Shown: positions 49,808-60,113 of the stretch, piece by piece
Layout: every line of letters begins with the position of its first letter
How positions within the stretch are numbered: the stretch's first letter is position 1
Origin: Maricaulis parjimensis
GTDB lineage: Bacteria > Pseudomonadota > Alphaproteobacteria > Caulobacterales > Maricaulaceae
Length of the DNA stretch: 64,000 nt
NCBI RefSeq assembly: GCF_016817355.1
Contig: NZ_JADOTT010000009.1
Location: 1-64,000 of the forward strand
Reading direction: 5' to 3'
Position numbers and translations under genes: made by a program
The notes under the pieces: generated by a model
What the model was told of the DNA's origin: nothing
What the model saw: the letters and a program-made list of their open reading frames with translations, nothing else
The model's database searches: none

Positions 49808-51250
49808 TCAGAGCGTGGCCAGACCGACCGAATAGGCGCGGAAGACCAGCCAGCCGATGACCGGCAGGAGCAGGACCGTGGCCAGGCCGGCCAGGCGGGT
49901 GATCCAGTAGACGCTGACCGCAGCCGGAACGAATTCCACCTCGCCCTCGTCGAACCAGACCGTCTTCACGACGCGCAGATAATAGGCAGCACCCACCACC
50001 GAGAAGAGCACGGCGAGAACCGCCAGGACCATGAGATCGGCCTGCACGGCCGCGAAGACGACAAAGAATTTGCCGAAGAAGCCGACCATGAAGGGCAGAC
50101 CGCCAATGGAGAACATCAGCGCGGTAATCGACCAGCCCAGGCCCGGATTGCGCTGGGCAATGCCGGCGAGATCGGAGATCTGCTCCACCATGCCTTCACG
50201 CGTGCGCATGGACAGGATGGCACCGAAGGAGCCGACCACGCCGATCATGTACAGGATCATGTAGACCAGAAGCGCCCACAGACCGGTCTGGCTGGCCGAG
50301 GCGATCGCCACCAGGGCATAGCCCATGTTGGAGATCGAGGAATAGGCCATCAGACGCTTGATATTGGTCTGCGTCAGGGCACCGAACGCCCCCAGCCCCA
50401 TGGACAGGACCGCGATCACCCAGATCACGTCGCGCCATTGTTCGACCATGCCGCCAAAGGGCTCGATCAGGACGCGGGCCATCAGCACGATGGCCGCCAT
50501 TTTCGGGGCCGTGGCGAAGAAGGCCGTGACCGGGGTCGGGGCGCCTTCGTAAACGTCCGGCGTCCACATGTGGAAGGGCGCGGCGGAAACCTTGAAGGCC
50601 AGACCGCAGATCACAAAGACCAGACCGAAGACCAGGCCGACCGAGGGGCCGGACTGGACCGCGATGGCGATCTCGTTGAAGCCGGTGGCACCGGTGAAGC
50701 CATAGACCAGCGAAGAGCCGTAGAGCAGCAGGCCGGAGGACAGCGCGCCGAGCACGAAATATTTCAGACCGGCCTCGGACGCCCGCAGGCTGTCGCGGTT
50801 GAAGGCGGCGAGCACGTAGAGCGCCAGCGATTGCAACTCGATCCCCATATACATGGAGATGAGGTCGTTCGCGGACACCATCATGAACATGCCGGTGACG
50901 GCGAGCGTCATCAGGACCGGATATTCGATCTTGCCCAGCTTTTCCGCCTGCAGATAAGGCATGGCCAGCAAGAGCGCGATGGCTGCGACGAGGCCGATGG
51001 CGAGCTTGGAGAAGCGTGCCAGGCCGTCAAAGATGAACCCGCCCGAGAAGGCCTGGCCTTCACCGGAGACCAGGAAGAGTGCCGCAAGGCCCGCACCGGC
51101 CAGCAGGGCCACGGTGAGCCACTGGACCAGCTTATTGGTCCCCTCGCCCTTCAGGAACACGCCCAGCATGAGCAGCGCCATGGCGCCGCCTGCCAGAAGC
51201 AGTTCGGGAATGAGCAGGGACAGGTCCTGAGAAAGCATGTCCGCCGTCAT
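49808..51250 (-). CDS. nuoN: NADH-quinone oxidoreductase subunit N
   Basis: One of the three antiporter-like proton-channel subunits in the membrane arm. The 480 residues have about 14 helices and the core Lys/Glu residues of the family in the repeated units (for example MYMGIELQSLALYVLAA, HMWTPDVYEGAPTPVTAF and LMAYSSISNMGYAL). Start MTADMLSQDLSLL; an internal Met at codon 5 is also possible. Lies 12 bases after nuoM. Confidence 0.96.
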   Translation of the reverse strand: MTADMLSQDLSLLIPELLLAGGAMALLMLGVFLKGEGTNKLVQWLTVALLAGAGLAALFLVSGEGQAFSGGFIFDGLARFSKLAIGLVAAIALLLAMPYLQAEKLGKIEYPVLMTLAVTGMFMMVSANDLISMYMGIELQSLALYVLAAFNRDSLRASEAGLKYFVLGALSSGLLLYGSSLVYGFTGATGFNEIAIAVQSGPSVGLVFGLVFVICGLAFKVSAAPFHMWTPDVYEGAPTPVTAFFATAPKMAAIVLMARVLIEPFGGMVEQWRDVIWVIAVLSMGLGAFGALTQTNIKRLMAYSSISNMGYALVAIASASQTGLWALLVYMILYMIGVVGSFGAILSMRTREGMVEQISDLAGIAQRNPGLGWSITALMFSIGGLPFMVGFFGKFFVVFAAVQADLMVLAVLAVLFSVVGAAYYLRVVKTVWFDEGEVEFVPAAVSVYWITRLAGLATVLLLPVIGWLVFRAYSVGLATL

Positions 51251-51262
51251 GGCTCGCCTCTC

Positions 51263-52777
51263 CTACTGGGCCGCGGCGGGCAGAGCCGCCTGGTATTGGG
51301 TGATCAGATTGTCGACCGAAGCCGCGGTGATGTCGGTAACAGCCGTCGAGGAAATGCCCAGCCACAGCGTCATGATGATGAGCGGCACGAAGATCGCCCA
51401 TTCCATGCGGTTGAGGTCGGAGATGTTTTCCAGCTTCGGATTGGTGATCTCGCCGAAGACGACATTGCGATAGACGGTCAGCATGTACATGGCCGACAGG
51501 ATGACGCCGACGGCAGCACCGGTGGCGATCCACCAGGACACCTGGAAGGCGCCGACCATGGTCATGATCTCACCGACAAAGCCCGACGTGCCCGGCAGGC
51601 CGACATTGGCCATGGTGAACAGACCGAAGATGACGGCATAGACCGGCATTTTGTGCACGAGACCACCATAGAAGGCGATTTCGCGGGTGTGCATGCGGTC
51701 ATAGATCACGCCGACGCAGAGGAAGAGCGCGCCGGAGATGAAGCCGTGGGAGATCATCTGGAAGATGGCGCCCTGCACCCCGGTCTCGTTCATCGCGAAC
51801 AGGCCCATCGTCACGAAACCCATATGGGCGACTGAGGAATAGGCGATCAGCTTCTTGATATCGGTCTGCCGGAAGGCCACCAGCGAGGTGTAGATGATGG
51901 CAATGATCGACAGGGCGAAGACCAGCGGCGCGAAATAGTCCGAGGCTTCCGGGAACATGGGCAGCGAGAAGCGCAGGAAGCCATAGCCGCCCATTTTCAG
52001 CAGGATGCCGGCCAGGATGACCGAGCCCGCCGTCGGGGCCTGCACGTGCGCGTCCGGCAGCCAGGTATGGACCGGCCACATCGGCATCTTCACCGCAAAG
52101 GAGGCGAAGAAGGCCAGCCACATCCACATCTGCGCCTCTCGGGCGAAATCATGCTCCAGCAGCACGGTGATGTTGGTCGTGCCGGCCTGCAGGAACATGT
52201 AGATCATCGCCACCAGCATGAGCACGGAGCCCAGCAGGGTGTAGAGGAAGAATTTGAACGCGGCATAGACGCGGTTCTGGCCGCCCCAGACACCGATGAT
52301 GATGAACATCGGGATCAGGCCACCTTCGAAGAAGATGTAGAAGACCACCAGGTCGAGGGCGCAGAACACGCCGATCACCAGGGTTTCCAGCAGCAGGAAG
52401 GCGATCATGTAATCGGCCACGCGCTTCTGGATCGCCCCGGACGCCATGATGCAGAGCGGCATCAGGAAGGCGGTCAGCACGACGAAGAGCACGGAAATTC
52501 CGTCGACGCCAAGGCGGTAGCCCAGGCCGATCTGGGAGAGCCATTCGATCTCGTGGACGAATTGGAACCCGGCGGTGTCCCGGTCGAAGCTGAACAGAAG
52601 GATCAGCGACAGGGCCAGCGTCACCATGGTCGCCACCCAGGCCACCAGGCGGGAATTCTTGTCGATCTGCGCCTGGTCTTCAGCGCGCGCGGTAAAGCGG
52701 AAGATCGCAATAACCAGCGCACCCAGGGCCGGGACGAAGGTCAGGATCGAAAGAAAGGCTTCGAACTCGCCAAACAT
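51263..52777 (-). CDS. nuoM: NADH-quinone oxidoreductase subunit M
   Basis: Second antiporter-like subunit of the membrane arm. The 504 residues have about 14 helices with [36 protein letters not shown] (core [13 protein letters not shown]), [15 protein letters not shown] and the [13 protein letters not shown] segment. The start is ATG at 52777 and the nuoL stop is next to it. Order and family are unambiguous. Confidence 0.96.
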   Translation of the reverse strand: MFGEFEAFLSILTFVPALGALVIAIFRFTARAEDQAQIDKNSRLVAWVATMVTLALSLILLFSFDRDTAGFQFVHEIEWLSQIGLGYRLGVDGISVLFVVLTAFLMPLCIMASGAIQKRVADYMIAFLLLETLVIGVFCALDLVVFYIFFEGGLIPMFIIIGVWGGQNRVYAAFKFFLYTLLGSVLMLVAMIYMFLQAGTTNITVLLEHDFAREAQMWMWLAFFASFAVKMPMWPVHTWLPDAHVQAPTAGSVILAGILLKMGGYGFLRFSLPMFPEASDYFAPLVFALSIIAIIYTSLVAFRQTDIKKLIAYSSVAHMGFVTMGLFAMNETGVQGAIFQMISHGFISGALFLCVGVIYDRMHTREIAFYGGLVHKMPVYAVIFGLFTMANVGLPGTSGFVGEIMTMVGAFQVSWWIATGAAVGVILSAMYMLTVYRNVVFGEITNPKLENISDLNRMEWAIFVPLIIMTLWLGISSTAVTDITAASVDNLITQYQAALPAAAQ

Positions 52778-54979
52778 CTAGTGGCCTCCTGCGCTGACCT
52801 GGGCCCAGAGCAGAAGCCCCAGCACACCGATCAGCATGACGAATGCATAGTGATAGAGATAACCCGACTGGGCCTTGGCGATGCGCTTGGCAGCCGCCAG
52901 CGTGGTTCCGGCGACACCATTGGGGCCCCAGCCATCAATGATGCGCATGTCGCCGACCTTCCAGAGAAGATCACCCAGCCCCTTCGCGCCGCGCACGAAG
53001 ATGAAGTGATAGATCTCGTCGAAATACCACTTGTTGGACAGGAAGCTGTGCAGCGGGCCGCCACGCGCGGCGATGCGGGCACCAATGCCTTCCTTGACGA
53101 TGTAGAACCAGACGGCACCGAAGAAGCCGAGCCAGGTCACGATGAAGGGCGCCCAGAGGACCCAGGTCGGCGGATGGTGTCCGCCATGATGTTCCTCATC
53201 GGCATGACCGGTATCAGCATGGGCCGGCTCGGCATGCGCGTCAGCGGCAGCATGCGTGTCGGCGGCATGGTCATCGGCCGCAGGGGCGGCATGATCATCC
53301 GTGACATGCGCGGTATCGGCATACTCGCTGCTACCCGGATAGCCCTCGGCATATTCCGGATAATTGCCTTCCGCATAGGGACCGGCCGGAAGTGCGTCGC
53401 CCCAGAAGTTGAAGGCGTCCTTGCCGACAAAGCTGTCCTTGAAGAAGGCACCGGCGAACACGGCACCAATGGCCAGCAGGACCAGCGGGCCGGTCATCAC
53501 CCAGCTGCTGTCATGCGCGTGCTCGTAATCCTTCTGTTTGCCCCGGAAGGAGCCGTGGAAGGTCATGAAGATCAGGCGCCAGGAGTAGAAGCTGGTCAGC
53601 AGGGCTGCGACCACACCGATCCAGAAGGCCGGGAGACCGAAGAACAGGCCCTCCTGCCCCATCATGAAGGCTTCCTCGATGATCATGTCCTTGGAGTAGA
53701 AGCCGGCAAAGCCGAACCCGCCAAGCTCCAGGCCGAACAGGGTGAAGGGCGGCAAGCCCACACCCGTGAGGGCCAGCGTGCCGACGATCATCAGCACCCA
53801 GGTCATGGGCATCATCTTGTAGAGCCCGCCCATCTTGCGCATGTCCTGCTCGTCATGCAGGCCGTGAATGACGGCACCACAGCCAAGGAACAAGAGCGCC
53901 TTGAAGAAGGCGTGCGTGAACAGGTGGAACATGGCCGCCGAATACAGGCCCAGGCCTGCGGCGAAGAACATGTAGCCCAGCTGGGAACAGGTCGAATAGG
54001 CGACGACCCGCTTGATGTCGTTCTGGGCCAGGCCGACCGTGGCTGCGAACAGCGCCGTCACGGCACCGATCACGGTGACAATGGCCGAGGCCATCGGCGC
54101 CAGCTGGTAGATCTCGAAACTGCGGCACACCAGGAAGACACCGGCGGTCACCATGGTGGCGGCGTGGATCAGGGCGGAAACCGGCGTCGGGCCTTCCATC
54201 GCGTCCGGCAGCCAGACGTGCAGGAAGAATTGCGCCGACTTGCCCATCGCCCCGATGAAGAGGAGGAAGGCGATCAGCTCGATCGCATTGAAGCTCATCC
54301 CGAAGAAGGAGAGCGCGGCTTCCTGGGCGGGAACCGCCAGTTCGGAGCCCGCAATGGTCACGAGTTCATTGTGCGTGATGGCGTTGAAGACGGTCTCGAA
54401 ATTGACGCTGCCGAACACGGCGAAGATCGCCATGATGCCCAGCGCGAAGCCGAAATCGCCGACGCGGTTGGTCACGAAGGCCTTGATGGCGGCGTCATTG
54501 GCCGACTTCTTCTTGTACCAGAAGCCGATCAGCAGATAGGAGGCCAGACCCACGCCTTCCCAGCCGAAGAAGAGCTGGAGGAAGTTGTCGGCGGTCACCA
54601 GGGCCAGCATGGCGAAGGTGAAGAGCGACAGGTAGGAGAAGAAGCGCGCCCGGTGCGGATCGTGGGACATATAGCCCCAGGAATAGATGTGCACGAGCGA
54701 GGAGACCGAATTCACCACGACCAGCATCACGGCCGACAGATTGTCGATCTTGATGGCCCAGGAGACGTCGAAATCACCGACGCTCATCCAGTTGAGCACG
54801 TGGATCGTGTAGGTATTGCCGCCCATGGTGACGTCGAAGAAGACGATCCAGGACAGGATGGCCGACAGGACGACGGTCGCCGTGGTGACGATCTGGGCAG
54901 CCCGGTGGCCGATATAATTGCCGAACAGGCCGGCAAAAGCCGAAGCGAGGAGCGGCCCGAAGACGATAATAGGTGCCAT
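52778..54979 (-). CDS. nuoL: NADH-quinone oxidoreductase subunit L with His-rich insert
   Basis: Third antiporter-like subunit, with the long lateral helix that braces the proton arm. The 733 residues are longer than the usual 610-700. The core shows WEGVGLASYLLIGFWY, HVWLPDAMEGPTPVSALIHA (core WLPDAMEGPTPVSAL), VAYSTCSQLGYMFFA and the C-terminal lateral region SNKWYFDEIYHFIF. Between the last antiporter helices and the lateral helix lies an insert of about 45 residues (about 557-603) with 11 His plus many Asp, Ala and Glu. The function of that insert is unknown and it is described separately. Stop is TAG directly beside nuoM. Confidence 0.95.
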   Translation of the reverse strand: MAPIIVFGPLLASAFAGLFGNYIGHRAAQIVTTATVVLSAILSWIVFFDVTMGGNTYTIHVLNWMSVGDFDVSWAIKIDNLSAVMLVVVNSVSSLVHIYSWGYMSHDPHRARFFSYLSLFTFAMLALVTADNFLQLFFGWEGVGLASYLLIGFWYKKKSANDAAIKAFVTNRVGDFGFALGIMAIFAVFGSVNFETVFNAITHNELVTIAGSELAVPAQEAALSFFGMSFNAIELIAFLLFIGAMGKSAQFFLHVWLPDAMEGPTPVSALIHAATMVTAGVFLVCRSFEIYQLAPMASAIVTVIGAVTALFAATVGLAQNDIKRVVAYSTCSQLGYMFFAAGLGLYSAAMFHLFTHAFFKALLFLGCGAVIHGLHDEQDMRKMGGLYKMMPMTWVLMIVGTLALTGVGLPPFTLFGLELGGFGFAGFYSKDMIIEEAFMMGQEGLFFGLPAFWIGVVAALLTSFYSWRLIFMTFHGSFRGKQKDYEHAHDSSWVMTGPLVLLAIGAVFAGAFFKDSFVGKDAFNFWGDALPAGPYAEGNYPEYAEGYPGSSEYADTAHVTDDHAAPAADDHAADTHAAADAHAEPAHADTGHADEEHHGGHHPPTWVLWAPFIVTWLGFFGAVWFYIVKEGIGARIAARGGPLHSFLSNKWYFDEIYHFIFVRGAKGLGDLLWKVGDMRIIDGWGPNGVAGTTLAAAKRIAKAQSGYLYHYAFVMLIGVLGLLLWAQVSAGGH

Positions 54980-54985
54980 GATCCC

Positions 54986-55297
54986 CTAGCCCTTCATCAG
55001 GTTGACGCCCTCAACCGAGATATCGCCCCGGTTGCGGAAGTAGACGACGAGAATGGCCAGACCCACAGCGGCTTCCGCTGCAGCGACGGTCAGAACGAAA
55101 AGCGCGAACACCTGGCCGGCCAGATCGCCGAGAAAGGCGGAGAAGGCGACGAGGTTCACATTCACCGAGAGGAGAATGAGCTCGATCGACATCAGCAGGA
55201 TGATGACGTTCTTCCGGTTCACGAAAATGCCGAACACACCGATGGTGAAGAGCACCGCGGCGACGGCGAGGTAATGCCCCAGCCCGATCTCCATCAT
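54986..55297 (-). CDS. nuoK: NADH-quinone oxidoreductase subunit K
   Basis: Three-helix membrane-arm subunit of 103 residues. Conserved features are [20 protein letters not shown], the Glu in the [17 protein letters not shown] helix, and [13 protein letters not shown] with the second Glu, both in the proton path. It overlaps nuoJ by 4 bases (ATGA junction). Confidence 0.97.
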   Translation of the reverse strand: MMEIGLGHYLAVAAVLFTIGVFGIFVNRKNVIILLMSIELILLSVNVNLVAFSAFLGDLAGQVFALFVLTVAAAEAAVGLAILVVYFRNRGDISVEGVNLMKG

Positions 55298-55905
55298 TCT
55301 CCAATCCCCTGTCCCGGCTTGATATCCAGCATTTCGATCGCCTCATTGCGGTCGCGGCCGACCTGGGCGGTCACGGACTGGCGCTTGACGCCTTCCTTGT
55401 GACGCAGGGTCAGCACGATGGCGCCGATCATGGCGACCAGAAGCACCAGGCCGGCGGCCTGGAAGAAGTAGACATACTGGTCGTAGATGACCGTGCCGAG
55501 CGCCTCGATATTGCTCATCCCGTCCGGCATGGCGGCGGCGCGCAGGCTCTCGGCCTGGTCGGAGGCCTGCCAGGTGGCGACGGTCATGGCCAGCAGCGCG
55601 GCCAGAACGAGGGCGAAGGCCCCGCCCAGCGGCAGATAGCTGAGGAAGCCCTGTTTCAGCTCGGCGAAATCGATGTCCAGCATCATCACGACGAAGAGGA
55701 AGAGCACCGCGACCGCGCCGACATAGACAACGATCAGCAGCATCGCCAGGAACTCGGCGCCGAGCAGGACGAAGAGACCCGCGGCCGAGAAAAAGGCCAG
55801 GATCAGGAACAGCACGGACCTGACCGGGTTACGGGCAATGACGACCATGAAGGCCGAGGCGATTGCCACTCCGGAAAAGGCCCAGAAGGCCAGTGATGCG
55901 AGCAT
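55294..55905 (-). CDS. nuoJ: NADH-quinone oxidoreductase subunit J
   Basis: Five-helix membrane-arm subunit of 203 residues. [42 protein letters not shown] and VMMLDI are the conserved helices; the quoted pieces carry the Tyr and Glu of the pi-bulge helix. A longer C-terminal tail (about 150-203) with a charged end is usual in this class. Confidence 0.95.
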   Translation of the reverse strand: MLASLAFWAFSGVAIASAFMVVIARNPVRSVLFLILAFFSAAGLFVLLGAEFLAMLLIVVYVGAVAVLFLFVVMMLDIDFAELKQGFLSYLPLGGAFALVLAALLAMTVATWQASDQAESLRAAAMPDGMSNIEALGTVIYDQYVYFFQAAGLVLLVAMIGAIVLTLRHKEGVKRQSVTAQVGRDRNEAIEMLDIKPGQGIGE

Positions 55906-55943
55906 GATGCCCTCTTCCGTTTATTGTTCAGCCAATGCGCGCC

Positions 55944-56432
55944 CTAGCGGTACGGCGCATCGAGTTCCAAATTCTTGGCAATTTCCCGTTCCCAGCGATC
56001 GCCGTTCTCGAGGAGTTTTGCCTTGTCGTAGAAAAGTTCTTCGCGGGTTTCGGCGGCGAACTCGAAGTTCGGGCCTTCCACGATTGCATCCACCGGGCAT
56101 GCCTCCTGGCAGTAACCGCAATAGATGCATTTGGTCATGTCGATGTCATAGCGCGTGGTCCGGCGCGAACCGTCCGAGCGCGGCTCGGCCTCGATCGTGA
56201 TCGCCTGGGCCGGGCAGATCGCTTCGCAGAGTTTGCACGCGATGCAGCGCTCTTCGCCGTTGGCATAACGGCGCAGGGCGTGCTGGCCGCGGAAGCGCGG
56301 GCTGAGCGGACCCTTTTCGAACGGGTAGTTCAGCGTCGCCTTCTTGGCGAAGAAATAGCGCATGCCCATCCCGAAGGCGGACCAGAAGTCCATCAGGAGC
56401 GCGCCGCGAATGGCCTGTGTCAGTCTGCTCAT
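55944..56432 (-). CDS. nuoI: NADH-quinone oxidoreductase subunit I
   Basis: Peripheral ferredoxin-like subunit carrying clusters N6a and N6b. The 162 residues have two 4Fe-4S motifs, [12 protein letters not shown] near residues 62-73 and [12 protein letters not shown] near 101-112. An N-terminal amphipathic helix contacts the membrane arm. It begins 5 bases after nuoH and ends 38 bases before nuoJ. Confidence 0.97.
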   Translation of the reverse strand: MSRLTQAIRGALLMDFWSAFGMGMRYFFAKKATLNYPFEKGPLSPRFRGQHALRRYANGEERCIACKLCEAICPAQAITIEAEPRSDGSRRTTRYDIDMTKCIYCGYCQEACPVDAIVEGPNFEFAAETREELFYDKAKLLENGDRWEREIAKNLELDAPYR

Positions 56433-56437
56433 CGAAC

Positions 56438-57514
56438 TTATCCTTGCGGGCCGTAGACAACGGCGGCGCCCACCAGGGCGACAGCCACCAGGGAGGTCGG
56501 CAGGAAGATCTTCCAGCCCAGACGCATCAGCTGGTCATAGCGGTAGCGGGGCACCAGCGCCTTCACCATGGCGAACATGAAGAAGAAGAAGACGACCTTT
56601 GCGGCGAACCAGAAGAAGTGCCAGGCCTGGGCGGCCAGATAGGGCCAGCCGTCGACGAAGGCGTCCGGGATCGGCGAATTCCAGCCACCGAAGAAGAGGA
56701 TCGTCGTCATCGCGCACATCAGCACGATGTTGAGATACTCACCCACCATGAAGAGGAGGTAGGGCGTGGAGGAATACTCGACCTGGTAACCGGCGACGAG
56801 TTCGGACTCGGCTTCCGGCAGGTCAAACGGCGGACGGTTGGTCTCGGCCAGGGCCGAGATGAAGAAGATCACCGCCATCGGGATCATCACCAGGAACATC
56901 GGCACCGGCCAGGCGTGGAAGGACAGGACGTTCCAGTTCCAGAACCCGCCATCCTGCAGGGCCACGATGTCCGACAGGCTCATCGAGCCGGCGAACAGCA
57001 GGACGGTGACGATGATGAAGCCGATCGAGACTTCATAGGACACCATCTGGGCCGCCGAGCGCAGCGCGCCGAGGAAGGGGTATTTCGAGTTGGAGGCCCA
57101 GCCGCCGATGATGATGCCGTAGACACCCAGCGAGGACATGGCGAAGAGGTAGAGAATACCGACATTGATGTCCGCAATCACCCAGCCCGGGGCGACCGGC
57201 ACAACGGCCCAGGTCACGAAGGCCAGGATCAGCGTGATCAGCGGCGCCAGCAGGTAGAGCGAACGGTCTGCGCCGGCCGGAACCACGATTTCCTTGAACA
57301 CGAACTTGAAGAAGTCCGCGAAGGATTGCAGCAGGCCGAAGGCACCGACGACGTTCGGGCCCTTGCGCATCTGCACAGCCGCCCAGACTTTCCGGTCCAT
57401 CAGGAGGAGAAAGGCCAGGGAGATCAGCAGGACGATCACGAAGCCGAGGATCTGGCCGAGAACGGCCAACGTGCCCCAGAGCGGTCCGAATTGTGAAACC
57501 AGGTCGCTCATCAC
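56438..57514 (-). CDS. nuoH: NADH-quinone oxidoreductase subunit H
   Basis: Eight-helix subunit that forms the quinone-binding chamber with NuoB and NuoD. The 358 residues carry [53 protein letters not shown] (core [14 protein letters not shown]) and [15 protein letters not shown], all hallmarks. Start is immediately after the nuoG stop. Confidence 0.97.
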   Translation of the reverse strand: MMSDLVSQFGPLWGTLAVLGQILGFVIVLLISLAFLLLMDRKVWAAVQMRKGPNVVGAFGLLQSFADFFKFVFKEIVVPAGADRSLYLLAPLITLILAFVTWAVVPVAPGWVIADINVGILYLFAMSSLGVYGIIIGGWASNSKYPFLGALRSAAQMVSYEVSIGFIIVTVLLFAGSMSLSDIVALQDGGFWNWNVLSFHAWPVPMFLVMIPMAVIFFISALAETNRPPFDLPEAESELVAGYQVEYSSTPYLLFMVGEYLNIVLMCAMTTILFFGGWNSPIPDAFVDGWPYLAAQAWHFFWFAAKVVFFFFMFAMVKALVPRYRYDQLMRLGWKIFLPTSLVAVALVGAAVVYGPQG

Positions 57515-59608
57515 TTACTCCGCGGCTACGGCTGCCGGGGCATCCTTGAGCGCGGCGCAAGCGGCCAGCGTCTCAGAAGCCCGGGCGATCGGGTTGGTGA
57601 AGTAGAAATTCGACACGGCCGAGCCGAGCGGCGTGTCACCGACCTCGCCATCCGTGCCGATGGACTTGGCATCGAACTCCGCAGCGCCTTCAGCGCCCGG
57701 CGCGTGGTCGATCCCGCCCAGAACCGGCGTGTCGGCGAAGAGTTTCTGACGCAGCTCGACGAGATTGTTGTAGGGCAGCGTCTTGTTGAGGCGGTCCGAC
57801 AGGGCGCGGAAAATGGCCCAGTTCTCTTTCGCTTCGCCTTTCGGGAAGACGGAGCGGAAGGCGAGCTGAACGCGGCCCTCGGTATTGGCGTAGATGCCGT
57901 CCTGTTCGGTCCAGGCGGCGCCCGGCAGGATCAGGTCGGCGCGGTGGGCACCGGCATCGCCGTGCGAGCCCACATAGATGACAAAGGCGCCATCCAGCTT
58001 GGCCATGTCGATCTCGTCGGCACCGAGCAGAACCACGGTTTCCATACCGCCCGACAGCATGCCGGTCGTGTCCTGACCGCCCTCACCCGGCAGGAAGCCG
58101 AGATCGAGGCCGGCGACACGGCTGGCCGCCGTGTGCAGGACGGAGAAACCATTCCAGTCTTCGGACACGGCACCGACCGAGGCGGCCAGATCGCCGGCCG
58201 CGCGCAGGATGGCACCACCATCCTCACCCGTCAGGGCCCCGGCGCCGAGAATGATCATCGGACGCTTGGCGTCTTTCAGGGTCTTGATGAAGCCGGAGCG
58301 CTTCTTCTTGAGGCCGGCCAGATCCTTGGCGGATGTGCCGACATGCTCGTAGTCATAGGTCAGGTCGACCGGCTCGCCGATGACGCCGACGGCGGTGTCA
58401 TTGTGCAGCCAGGTCTTGCGGATACGGGCATTGATGATCGCAGCTTCGGTGCGCGGATTGGCGCCCACGACGAGGATGGCATCGGCCTCCTCGATCCCGG
58501 CGATCGTGCCGTTGAACAGGTATTCCTGACGGGCACCGCCACCGATCTTGGCGCCATCCTGGCGGCAATCGATGGAGGCCACGCCGAGCGCGTCGGCGAG
58601 ATCCTTGGCGGCCTTCATCTCCTCGGCGGAGCAGAGATCGCCGGCAATCATGCCGATCTTGGAGGCGTCACCGGAAAGCTTTTCGGCGGCCACACCCAGG
58701 GCTTCACCCCAGGAAGCGGCGCGCAGCTTGCCGTTCTCGCGGATATAGGGCTTGTCGAGGCGCTGTTTGGACAGGCCTTCCCAAGCGTAGCGCGTCTTGT
58801 CGGAGATCCACTCCTCATTCACGCCCTCATGCACGCGCGGCAGGATGCGCAGCACGGCGGGGCCGCGATTGTCGACGCGGATGTTCGAGCCGACCGCGTC
58901 CATCACATCAATGGTTTCGGTCTTCTTCAGCTCCCAGGGACGGGCGTTGAAGGCGTAGGGCTTGGAGGTCAGCGCGCCGACCGGGCAGAGATCGATGACA
59001 TTGCCGGAGAGTTCCGACGTCACGGCCTGTTCCAGATAGGTGGTGATCTCGGCATCCTCGCCGCGGCCGATCATGCCGATCTCCGGGACGCCCGCGACTT
59101 CCGTGATGAATCGGACGCAACGCGTGCACTGGATGCAGCGCGTCATCTCCGTCTTCACGATCGGACCCATTTCCTTGTCTTCCACGGCACGCTTGTTTTC
59201 CGGGAAGCGCGAGCCGGTGCGGCCATAGGTGATCGACTGGTCCTGCAGGTCGCATTCGCCGCCCTGGTCACAGATCGGGCAGTCGAGCGGGTGGTTGATG
59301 AGCAGGAACTCCATCACCCCTTCGCGCGCCTTCTTCACCATCGGCGAGAGCGTATTCATGGCCGGCGGTTCGCCATTCGGCCCGCCGCGCATGTCGCGCA
59401 CCTGCATGGCGCAGGAGGCGGCCGGTTTCGGCGCCCCGACAAGCTCGACCAGGCACATCCGGCAATTGCCGGCGACCGACAGGCGCTCGTGATAGCAGAA
59501 ACGCGGGATTTCCCGGCCGGCGGCTTCGGCAGCCTGCAACAGCGTGAAGGAGTTCGGTACTTCGACTTCTTCACCGTCGACTACGATTTTGCGAAGGTCG
59601 TCGCTCAT
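57515..59608 (-). CDS. nuoG: NADH-quinone oxidoreductase subunit G
   Basis: Iron-sulfur subunit of the NADH arm. The 697 residues begin with a 2Fe-2S ferredoxin domain (IPRFCYHERLSVAGNCRMCLVE, core CYHERLSVAGNCRMC). CDQGGECDLQDQ, CIQCTRCVRF and the N5 cluster region follow, then a molybdopterin-oxidoreductase-like body without molybdenum. The C-terminal end is Ala-rich. The preceding small membrane gene overlaps its start (ATGA), so translation is coupled to a non-nuo gene. Confidence 0.96.
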   Translation of the reverse strand: MSDDLRKIVVDGEEVEVPNSFTLLQAAEAAGREIPRFCYHERLSVAGNCRMCLVELVGAPKPAASCAMQVRDMRGGPNGEPPAMNTLSPMVKKAREGVMEFLLINHPLDCPICDQGGECDLQDQSITYGRTGSRFPENKRAVEDKEMGPIVKTEMTRCIQCTRCVRFITEVAGVPEIGMIGRGEDAEITTYLEQAVTSELSGNVIDLCPVGALTSKPYAFNARPWELKKTETIDVMDAVGSNIRVDNRGPAVLRILPRVHEGVNEEWISDKTRYAWEGLSKQRLDKPYIRENGKLRAASWGEALGVAAEKLSGDASKIGMIAGDLCSAEEMKAAKDLADALGVASIDCRQDGAKIGGGARQEYLFNGTIAGIEEADAILVVGANPRTEAAIINARIRKTWLHNDTAVGVIGEPVDLTYDYEHVGTSAKDLAGLKKKRSGFIKTLKDAKRPMIILGAGALTGEDGGAILRAAGDLAASVGAVSEDWNGFSVLHTAASRVAGLDLGFLPGEGGQDTTGMLSGGMETVVLLGADEIDMAKLDGAFVIYVGSHGDAGAHRADLILPGAAWTEQDGIYANTEGRVQLAFRSVFPKGEAKENWAIFRALSDRLNKTLPYNNLVELRQKLFADTPVLGGIDHAPGAEGAAEFDAKSIGTDGEVGDTPLGSAVSNFYFTNPIARASETLAACAALKDAPAAVAAE

Positions 59609-60105
59609 GCTGCGATCCCTGCTGTTGTGGGCTTAGGCGCCCGAATCCAAAAAACTGTGCCCCAGGCAGCGCCAATCACGGCACCACCGAGAATGACCAG
59701 AATTCCCGGCATGGTCAGAAGACCGAGCATGGCTGCGAGATCCCACACGACGCTTTGTTCACCCGCCCGTTGGAACGCAAACCAATCAGTCTGAAAAAGC
59801 GCCAGCCACATTGCGAGAAACAGGACGCCAAATGCCGATACGGCGGACAAAACACCAGCCGCTCCAGCAGTCGACCTTCCAAAGACAGCGAATATCTTTT
59901 GAACGCCGATCCACAGCGGCACGCCAAGGACTAGCAACGCGACTGCCCAAACGATCAGCTGAATAGCGGCGTAAACGGCTGCACCCGAAAGCACCGAGCC
60001 ATCACCTTCAAACTGAAGATAGACTGCAGCCTCAAAAGCCCCCCATACAGCCGGGAAAGCCGCTGCCGACAAAGCCGCCAGAACGTATGTGAGGAGAGTT
60101 CTCAC
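59605..60105 (-). CDS. Unrecognised four-helix membrane protein inside the nuo operon
   Basis: The 166 residues from a GTG start (VRTLLTYVLAAL) have about four membrane helices (roughly 4-24, 44-64, 78-102 and 128-152). I know no family. It is placed between nuoF (8 bases) and nuoG (overlap ATGA), so it is translated in the same mRNA. Codon use looks less GC-biased than in the nuo genes, a sign of late insertion. It could be an assembly or membrane accessory gene, or a passenger; nothing in the sequence decides. Confidence 0.7.
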   Translation of the reverse strand: MRTLLTYVLAALSAAAFPAVWGAFEAAVYLQFEGDGSVLSGAAVYAAIQLIVWAVALLVLGVPLWIGVQKIFAVFGRSTAGAAGVLSAVSAFGVLFLAMWLALFQTDWFAFQRAGEQSVVWDLAAMLGLLTMPGILVILGGAVIGAAWGTVFWIRAPKPTTAGIAA

Positions 60106-60113
60106 AGTGCGCC

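Noticed and set aside
52046-55402. 1118-codon plus-strand frame across nuoM, nuoL and nuoK
   Set aside because: It is antisense to three certain nuo genes, rich in His, Gln, Glu and Gly, and has no family match.
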